A DNA stretch of 34,021 nt, from the NCBI GenBank assembly GCA_028290945.1, contig JAQGIV010000147.1, positions 1 to 34,021 on the forward strand, read 5' to 3'. This document shows positions 26,961 through 34,021 of this stretch, in pieces. The stretch comes from Phenylobacterium sp. (GTDB lineage Bacteria; Pseudomonadota; Alphaproteobacteria; Caulobacterales; Caulobacteraceae). The position numbers and the translations under genes were made by a program. Below the pieces are notes generated by a model. The model saw only the letters and a program-made list of their open reading frames with translations. It had not been told where the DNA came from and searched no databases. The first letter of the stretch is position 1. Every line of letters starts with the position of its first letter.

Positions 26961-26986
26961 GCCCAACAGAAGGGGCGCTAGCGCCT

Positions 26987-27163
26987 CCTCTCCCCCCGGC
27001 GAAGCCCGAGAGGGGAGAGGCTGGGAGAGGGGTGGCTCGGCATCGCCGCGGCGAAAGTTCCTTCGACGAGGATTCGCCTATCGGCGGCGGGCGGAGTGGG
27101 ACGGCGGAGACCTCCGCCGCCCCACTCCCTGCCCTCTCCCCTCTCGCTTCGCGGGGGGAGAGG
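26987..27163. repeat. Intergenic palindromic element, copy B (inverted relative to copy A at 5860-6027)
   Basis: Left CCTCTCCCCCCGGCGAAGCCCGAGAGGGGAGAGGCTGGGAGAGGGGTGGCTCGG equals the reverse complement of copy A right arm with few changes; right arm pairs with copy A left arm. Confidence 0.85.
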
Positions 27164-27173
27164 CGCCGTTCGC

Positions 27174-30100
27174 CTAGAAGCGGGCCCGCAGGTTGATCTT
27201 GAAGGTGCGGCCCAGCGGGTTGCCGTTGGTGTAGTCGTAGTTGAAGTTCGAGGCCACGAACGGCGGCTCGGTGTCGAAGATATTCTGCACGCTGGCGGTC
27301 ACCGTCGTGTTCCAGCGCTCCAGCTGGTAGCGGACCGTCAGGTCGTGCTGCCAGAAATCGTCGGACTTGCCGAGGGCCACCAGCCGATAGCCGCCGGTCG
27401 CCGAGGCATCGGCCACTTCGCGGAACAGGGTGGTGCCGAAGGCCGGCGTCGTGCCTTCGGTGTAGCGGATCTGCCAGCGCACGTTCAGCGGGCCTTGGTC
27501 GAAGCTCAGGTACGCATTGGCCCGGGTCTTCGGATAGGAGAAGAACTGCGAGGTCAGGTCGTAGAGGCCGGCCCGGTCTTCCGGACCCGCGAACTGGATG
27601 GTCGGCGCGCCCAGCAGGGTGAAGGCGCCGCGCTTGTAGTCGAGTAGATAGGTCGCCTCGACGCCGGCGTTCCAGGACGAGCCGTCGATCAGGAAGTCGT
27701 TCCAGGCGTAGTCCGCCTTGAAGTCGAGGCCGGCGGTGTCCGTCGCCGGCCCGTTCACCGTGAAGGTGTCGATCCGCAGCACGTTGGCCGCGTTGCAGAC
27801 CCCGCCGGCGAACGCGAAGCGGGCCTCCAGGGCCGGAACCGTGCCGCAGAGGCCGGCGCCGGTGCCGGCCGGGAACAGGGTGGCGAACATCCGCGAGGCG
27901 CTTTCGGCGGTCAGCTCGCCCTTGAAGTTGAACTTGTAGTAGTCGAGCGTCGCCCTAAAGCCGCCGAAGTTGACGATGGCCCCGACGTTGTAGGCCCGCG
28001 CCTTCTCCGGCTGCAGGTTGGCGTTGCCGCAGGTCTGCACCGCCCGGTACTGGCCGCCGATGTTGGCCACGCCGGTGGCGCAGGCCGGCGAGGACTGATT
28101 GGCCGTGGGCGCGCGGAAGGTGTTGCTGGCCGAGGCCCGGAAGGCCAGGAACGGCAGGGCCTGCCAGCGCAGGGCGATCTTTGGATTGGTGGTCGATCCG
28201 AGGTCTGCGTAGCTCTCGTAGCGGACCGCCAGATTGGCCTCGAGGTTGTCGAGGATCGGCACCTTCATTTCGCCGAACACCGCATAGACCTTGCGGTTCA
28301 CATCGGCGTCGGCGTTGGAGCCGAAGAACTGGATCGGGCCGGCGGGCGCGCCGCAGACCGGGGTGCCGTCGACGATGGAGTCGACGCAGGGGTTGATCTG
28401 ATAGTTGTTGAACGGCCCGTACTTCAGGACCGTCCGGTCGTAGCGCCATTGCGAGCCGAGCGCCCAGGCCACGTCGCCGCCCGGCAGGGTGACGCCGGTC
28501 TTCCCGTTCAGCACGAAGTCCGCCACGAACAGCCGGTTCGTCGCCAGGTTGGTGTAGTTGCCGTAGAGCCAGTCGACCGCCTGCGGATTGTTGGCGACGG
28601 CCGGGTTGAAGAACGGGTTGGCCGCGCCGTTGACGGCGCTGGTCTGCACGCCGTTGGTGAACGGGTTGAAGAAGTAGCAGCCGACGGCGTTGTTGCCGGC
28701 GTTGGCCGCCACGGCCCGCTCGGCGGCGGTGCAGGAGTTGGGGTCGCTGGCCAGGCTGCCGAAGCCGTTGAGGGCCAGCTGGATGCGATCGACCAGCAGG
28801 TCGTTGGTGTTGGTCCGCTGCTCGGCCTCCATGTAGGTGAGCGCCGCGTCGAAGCGGGTGTCGGGCAGCGGGAACCACTTCAGCTCTCCGTTGAAGCCGC
28901 CGGAGATCCGCCACTCGTTCTGCTCGATGGTCTGGTGGTCGGCCTTGTCGGAGTTCAGCGGGTGGCCGGCGAAGGCGATGGCCCGCCAGGTGGTCTGCGA
29001 GATGTCGACGCCGTTGAGGCTGCCGGCCGCCGCGCACTGCGCTGCGGTCAGCGGCGCGGCGCAGGTGGTGCGCAGCGCGATCAGGCCCGGGTTGGCGGCG
29101 GGCACGTTATAACGGACGAAGAAGTTCAACGCGCCGGGATTGGCCAGCGAGCCGGATTCCCCGCCCAGGCTGGTGGGCGTCGGGAACTGGGTCGACAGGT
29201 TGGCCGGCGAGATGCGCTGCTCGGGCACCTGGTTGCGGTTGAACGCCGCCTCGCCATGGAAGCGCAGCGTGTCGGTGAGATCGAAGTTCACCTCCCCGTA
29301 GAGCTGGTAGTGGTCCTCGCGGTTCACCAGGTCGTTGAAGTTGGAGAACTGGAAGCGGCAGGCCGAGCTCGCCGCCTGCGGGCTCGCCGCGTTGACCGGC
29401 ACAGGCACGGAGATATTGGCCGTCTGCCCGAGCGTGCCATTCAGCGGATTGGGCAGGCTGACGGTGTTGGTCAGCGTTCCGCCCAGTTCGGCGCAGCCGT
29501 TGTCGCGGAACAAGAAGGCGCCGGCGACCGAGTTCTGCACATAGAAGCCGGGGTTGGCCGCGCCGGTGAAACCGCCCGCGCCGTTGTAGCCGCCGGATGA
29601 GGCGAAGTCCTGGATCGCCCAGGAGCGCTCGTGGATATCGAGCCGCGAGCGGTGCCGGTAGCCGGCGGTCAGGAGGATGTTGCCGTTGTCGAACTTCTTG
29701 CCCCAGGCGAGGTTGCCCAGGTAGTCGCCGTCCGAGCCCTTGATGTAGGTGTACTCGCCCTCGACCTCGAGGCCGTCGAGGTCCTTGCGGGTGATGAAGT
29801 TGACCACGCCGCCGACCGCGTCGGAGCCGTAGGTGGCCGCCGCCCCGTCCTTGAGGATCTCGATCCGGCCGATGGCCGCGGTGGGGATGAAGTTGAGGTC
29901 CGCGCCGCCGCCCTGGAAGGCCGCGGCCGGGCTGTCGGCCAGGCGCCGTCCGTTCATCAGGGTAAGCGTGCGCGAGGCGCCGAAGCCGCGCAGGTTGATC
30001 GAGGCGGTGCCCGCGCCGCCGTTGTAGCGGTTGGACTCGCCGATGCCGGACTGCGAGGCGGTGATGGTCTTGACCAGCTGGACGACGCTCGGGTTGCCCT

Positions 30101-30302
30101 GGGCCTTCAGGTCGGCGACGCTGAGCACGTCCACCGGCAGGGCCGCATCGGTCGGCGTGCCGGCGATGTAGGAGCCGGTGACCACCACTTCCTGGACCTG
30201 GGCCGGCTTCGGCGCATCGGCCGCTGCGGCTGTTTGAAAGCCGCCAATCGTCAGGGCGACAGCCAGCACCGAGCCGCCGCAGAAATATCTGCTCTTCGCC
30301 AT
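27174..30302 (-). CDS. TonB-dependent outer-membrane receptor
   Basis: Signal peptide; EVVVTGSYIAG (TonB-box-like), plug INLRGFGASRTLTLMNGRRLADSPAAAFQGGGADLNFIPTAAIGRIEILKDGAAATYGSDAVGGVVNFITRKDLDG; C-terminal barrel ending TFKINLRARF. Start set at MAKSRYFCGG. Confidence 0.96.
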   Translation of the reverse strand: MAKSRYFCGGSVLAVALTIGGFQTAAAADAPKPAQVQEVVVTGSYIAGTPTDAALPVDVLSVADLKAQGNPSVVQLVKTITASQSGIGESNRYNGGAGTASINLRGFGASRTLTLMNGRRLADSPAAAFQGGGADLNFIPTAAIGRIEILKDGAAATYGSDAVGGVVNFITRKDLDGLEVEGEYTYIKGSDGDYLGNLAWGKKFDNGNILLTAGYRHRSRLDIHERSWAIQDFASSGGYNGAGGFTGAANPGFYVQNSVAGAFLFRDNGCAELGGTLTNTVSLPNPLNGTLGQTANISVPVPVNAASPQAASSACRFQFSNFNDLVNREDHYQLYGEVNFDLTDTLRFHGEAAFNRNQVPEQRISPANLSTQFPTPTSLGGESGSLANPGALNFFVRYNVPAANPGLIALRTTCAAPLTAAQCAAAGSLNGVDISQTTWRAIAFAGHPLNSDKADHQTIEQNEWRISGGFNGELKWFPLPDTRFDAALTYMEAEQRTNTNDLLVDRIQLALNGFGSLASDPNSCTAAERAVAANAGNNAVGCYFFNPFTNGVQTSAVNGAANPFFNPAVANNPQAVDWLYGNYTNLATNRLFVADFVLNGKTGVTLPGGDVAWALGSQWRYDRTVLKYGPFNNYQINPCVDSIVDGTPVCGAPAGPIQFFGSNADADVNRKVYAVFGEMKVPILDNLEANLAVRYESYADLGSTTNPKIALRWQALPFLAFRASASNTFRAPTANQSSPACATGVANIGGQYRAVQTCGNANLQPEKARAYNVGAIVNFGGFRATLDYYKFNFKGELTAESASRMFATLFPAGTGAGLCGTVPALEARFAFAGGVCNAANVLRIDTFTVNGPATDTAGLDFKADYAWNDFLIDGSSWNAGVEATYLLDYKRGAFTLLGAPTIQFAGPEDRAGLYDLTSQFFSYPKTRANAYLSFDQGPLNVRWQIRYTEGTTPAFGTTLFREVADASATGGYRLVALGKSDDFWQHDLTVRYQLERWNTTVTASVQNIFDTEPPFVASNFNYDYTNGNPLGRTFKINLRARF

Positions 30303-30412
30303 TGAAAATTCCTCCCCGTCGGAGCTTGGCCCTCGTCTTGATGCGAGGTCTTTGGCTTCCGCGTGGGAAGGATCATCCGTCAGCAAAGGTCGAGGCGCTA
30401 GAGGTTTTTCAA

Positions 30413-30441
30413 TCTCGACATATAGTCTTGATATATCGAGA
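30413..30441. promoter_or_regulatory. AT-rich inverted repeat upstream of the TonB-dependent receptor; candidate operator
   Basis: TCTCGACATAT-AGTCTTG-ATATATCGAGA, arms match 10/11, ~110 bp upstream of the receptor start. Confidence 0.5.
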
Positions 30442-30675
30442 TAATTTGTAAGCTGGCCTGCCTATACCTCGACTCAATAGGCTGTTTTCGCTGATAAGTT
30501 ATCGCGTATCATCGATATTCTTCGCCCAGAAACCGTCACAATGTTACACGCCCAGGTAGGCGCTGGACGCGGTGTCCCCGGGCCTCGGGAGGCCCGCCCA
30601 ACCGCGCGACGCCAGACCCCAAAAAGCGCCTACAGGACCGGGAGGCCGGCGGGGCTTGCAGGGATTTGGAAGGGA

Positions 30676-30750
30676 TGGTGGACGCGACAGGGATCGAACC
30701 TGTGACCCCCTCGATGTCAACGAGGTGCTCTCCCGCTGAGCTACGCGTCC
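30676..30750 (-). tRNA. tRNA-Val (anticodon GAC), CCA encoded
   Basis: GGACGCGTAGCTCAGCGGGAGAGCACCTCGTTGACATCGAGGGGGTCACAGGTTCGATCCCTGTCGCGTCCACCA; acceptor, D, anticodon (TTGACAT loop) and T arms all pair. Confidence 0.97.
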
Positions 30751-30840
30751 GGACCGGGTGTCCCGAGCGGGCTCGGGATCGGGAAGGCGGCGGTATAACG
30801 GCGGCCCGGAGCCTGCGCAAGCCGGCCGACGCCGCAGGCT

Positions 30841-31197
30841 TCAGGCCGCGATCATCCGTTCCACCTCGGAGACGATCTCGCGCAGGTGGATGGGCTTGGA
30901 CAGCACCTTGGCGCCGGGGGGCGCCTGTTCGCCGGCGGCCAGGGCCACGGCGGCGAAGCCGGTGATGAACATGATCCGCAGGCCCGGGTGCTTGGCGGCG
31001 GCCCGGCGGGCCACCTCGATGCCGTCCAGGCCGGGCATGACGATGTCGGTGAGCAGCAGGTCCCAGGCCTCGTCCAGGCGCGCGGCGGCCTCGTCGCCGT
31101 CGGCGCAGGCCACCACCTCATAGCCGGCCCGCTCCAGGGCGCGGGCCAGGAAGCCGCGCAGGGAGTCGTCGTCTTCGGCCAGGAGGATGCGGGGCAT
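30841..31197 (-). CDS. cpdR: CpdR-like single-domain response regulator
   Basis: 118 aa MPRILLAEDDDSLRGFLARALERAGYEVVACADGDEA...DLLLTDIVMPGLDGIEVARRAA...LRIMFITGFAAVALAAGEQAPPGAKVLSKPIHLREIVSEVERMIAA; ends in AA. Confidence 0.88.
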   Translation of the reverse strand: MPRILLAEDDDSLRGFLARALERAGYEVVACADGDEAAARLDEAWDLLLTDIVMPGLDGIEVARRAAAKHPGLRIMFITGFAAVALAAGEQAPPGAKVLSKPIHLREIVSEVERMIAA

Positions 31198-31323
31198 GAA
31201 GCTTATCGGGGCGCCGGGAAGATGAAGCGGTCAGCTTAGCGGCCCAACCGTAAAGGCGCGATGAACCTTACCCATGAACCCTTTGTCCATGAACCCTTTA
31301 CGCTGGCGGGCGCTGGGCGTTCT

Positions 31324-32241
31324 ATGGAGGCGATGAACGCCTGGGAGCCGATCGCGGCCAACGAGCCCGACCTGCGGACGGACGCCTTCGACCTGCGCCG
31401 CGCGGCGCCGGCGGGCGCGGCGCCGCCGACGCCCCTAGTGTTCGCCTCGCCCCACTCGGGCCGGCTCTATCCCGCCGACATGATGGCCGCTGCGGCCCTG
31501 GACGCCCAGTCGATCCGCCGCTCGGAAGACGCCTATGTCGACGACCTGATCGCCGGCGCCGCCGAGTTCGGCGTGGCCACCATCACCGCCCGCTATGCGC
31601 GGGCCTACATCGACCTCAACCGCGAGGCCTTCGAGCTCGACCCCGGCATGTTCGCCGACGAGCTGCCGGAGTTCGCCCGGGCCCGCACCGCGCGGGTGGC
31701 GGCGGGCCTGGGCGCCATCGCCCGCGTGGTCTCCGAGGGCCAGGAGATCTACGCCCGCAAGCTGACCTTCGCCGAGGCCCGCGGCCGCATCGACGGCGCG
31801 CACCGGCCCTATCACGCGACCCTGGGCGCCCTGATCGGCGAGGCGCACGCCGCCCACGGCTTCGCCATCCTGGTGGACTGGCATTCCATGCCGGCCGCCG
31901 CGGCCCGCACCGGCGGCCGCGACCGCTCCTGCGATATCGTGCTGGGCGACCGGTTCGGCGCGGCCTGCGCCGGCGTGCTGCCGGCCCGGGTGGAGCGCGA
32001 GCTGGAGGCCCTGGGCTACCGCGTGGCGCGCAACACCCCCTATGCCGGCGGCTACACCACCGAGCACTACGGCCGGCCCTCGCGCCGGGTCCACGCCCTG
32101 CAGATCGAGATCAACCGGGCGCTCTACCTCGACGAGGCGACCCTGATCCCCACCGCCGGCTTCGAGACCCTGAAGGCCGACCTGGCCAAGGTCGCCCGCG
32201 CGCTCGCCCACGCCGACTGGTCGAGCCTGGGCGCCGCCTAG
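31324..32241 (+). CDS. N-formylglutamate amidohydrolase
   Basis: LVFASPHSGRLYPADMM, RSEDAYVDDLIAGAAEFGVATITARYARAYIDLNREAFELDP, LVDWHSMPA, ALQIEINRALYLDE. Start at MEAMNAWEP (or 31333), not the ORF-track 31261. Confidence 0.9.
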   Translation: MEAMNAWEPIAANEPDLRTDAFDLRRAAPAGAAPPTPLVFASPHSGRLYPADMMAAAALDAQSIRRSEDAYVDDLIAGAAEFGVATITARYARAYIDLNREAFELDPGMFADELPEFARARTARVAAGLGAIARVVSEGQEIYARKLTFAEARGRIDGAHRPYHATLGALIGEAHAAHGFAILVDWHSMPAAAARTGGRDRSCDIVLGDRFGAACAGVLPARVERELEALGYRVARNTPYAGGYTTEHYGRPSRRVHALQIEINRALYLDEATLIPTAGFETLKADLAKVARALAHADWSSLGAA

Positions 32242-32276
32242 CGCCTCGCCCATCGCGCCGCTCTGCGGAGCAGGCG

Positions 32277-32304
32277 AAAAAAAAGCCGCGGCCGAAGCCG
32301 CGGC
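32277..32304 (-). terminator. Intrinsic terminator GCCGCGGC-UUCG-GCCGCGGC-UUUUUUUU
   Basis: 8-bp perfect GC stem, UUCG tetraloop, eight U residues, all on the minus strand. Confidence 0.92.
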
Positions 32305-32358
32305 AGTTCATTAGGGAGGAAACGCCCAGGAAGGGCAGAGACGCCAGAGGCGCCTCAC
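32277..32358 (-). ncRNA. Candidate trans-acting sRNA (~80 nt), mmgR/alpha-r8-like
   Basis: Minus-strand sequence TGAGGCGCCTCTGGCGTCTCTGCCCTTCCTGGGCGTTTCCTCCCTAATGAACTGCCGCGGCTTCGGCCGCGGCTTTTTTTT: 5' hairpin(s), exposed UUUCCUCCCU, intrinsic terminator, and a promoter at the right distance; no coding gene accounts for the terminator. Confidence 0.72.
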
Positions 32359-32364
32359 CTGACT

Positions 32365-32393
32365 TTTGTACGGTGCAGCGCACAAAAAGACAA
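32365..32393 (-). promoter_or_regulatory. Sigma70-type promoter for the minus-strand sRNA: TTGTCT-N17-TACAAA
   Basis: -35 TTGTCT (complement of 32388-32393), 17-bp spacer, -10 TACAAA (complement of 32365-32370), predicted start near 32358. Confidence 0.6.
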
Positions 32394-32638
32394 GCCGTTT
32401 GGCGCGAAAAATGTGCCCACCGTTGCTGCGTTTTCGAAATGTCACACCTTTTCCATAGGTTGCCGCGGGGGAATTCCGCCCCATATTGCTGCAACGCACA
32501 ACGAATCTGGGGAAATCGCCGCTGCCAAGCGTCGCGCTCGGCACGTCGGGCTGGCTCTTCGGGCGGGCCTCGCCTAAAAGCCCGCCTTCGCCGGCGCCAG
32601 ACGCCACCTCCGCGCCGCGCCGCCAATTGAAAAAGTCC

Positions 32639-34021
<1,383 letters not shown>

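Noticed and set aside
30536-30965. ORFs MRRLRAAVIPPPSRS...SSAGEHLVDIEGVTGSIPVAST and MVDATGIEPVTPSMSTRCSPAELRVRTG
   Set aside because: Translations of the tRNA-Val gene; these are well-known spurious ORF patterns over tRNAs.

Overview
The window is a high-GC alphaproteobacterial chromosome segment, most likely Caulobacterales (Caulobacter or Phenylobacterium-like). This is inferred from the CpdR, GapR/DUF2312, stand-alone MotA and C-minus L36 content and from gene adjacency. Most of it is ordinary chromosomal backbone: pntA subunits, an aa3-oxidase subunit IV-like protein, an alpha/beta hydrolase, a penicillin-acylase-family enzyme, an HpcH/HpaI aldolase, an Lrp / amidinotransferase / rocD arginine module, a PQQ quinohemoprotein dehydrogenase, a divergent selU/selD pair, an NtrC-type regulator, yceI, a CadC-like regulator, gapR, folE, an EamA transporter, rpmJ, an MltB-type transglycosylase, an MFS transporter, motA, mnmC, a TonB-dependent receptor, tRNA-Val(GAC), cpdR, an N-formylglutamate amidohydrolase, and the 5' part of typA (absent from the ORF track). 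The most interesting signals are non-coding. (1) A minus-strand intrinsic terminator with a UUCG loop and U8 tract, together with a matching promoter, defines an ~80-nt sRNA upstream of typA. It carries a UUUCCUCCCU motif and resembles the mmgR/alpha-r8 family, with two TGCRRCGCACAA boxes at and upstream of the promoter. (2) Three 10-bp-phased TCTGAA repeats lie between yceI and a CadC-like winged-helix regulator. (3) A compositionally foreign single-gene islet encodes a probably exported trypsin-like protease. (4) There are two families of palindromic, MITE/REP-like intergenic elements, one of which supplies the C-terminus of an aldolase. All calls come from reading the sequence and the supplied ORFs; no searches were run.
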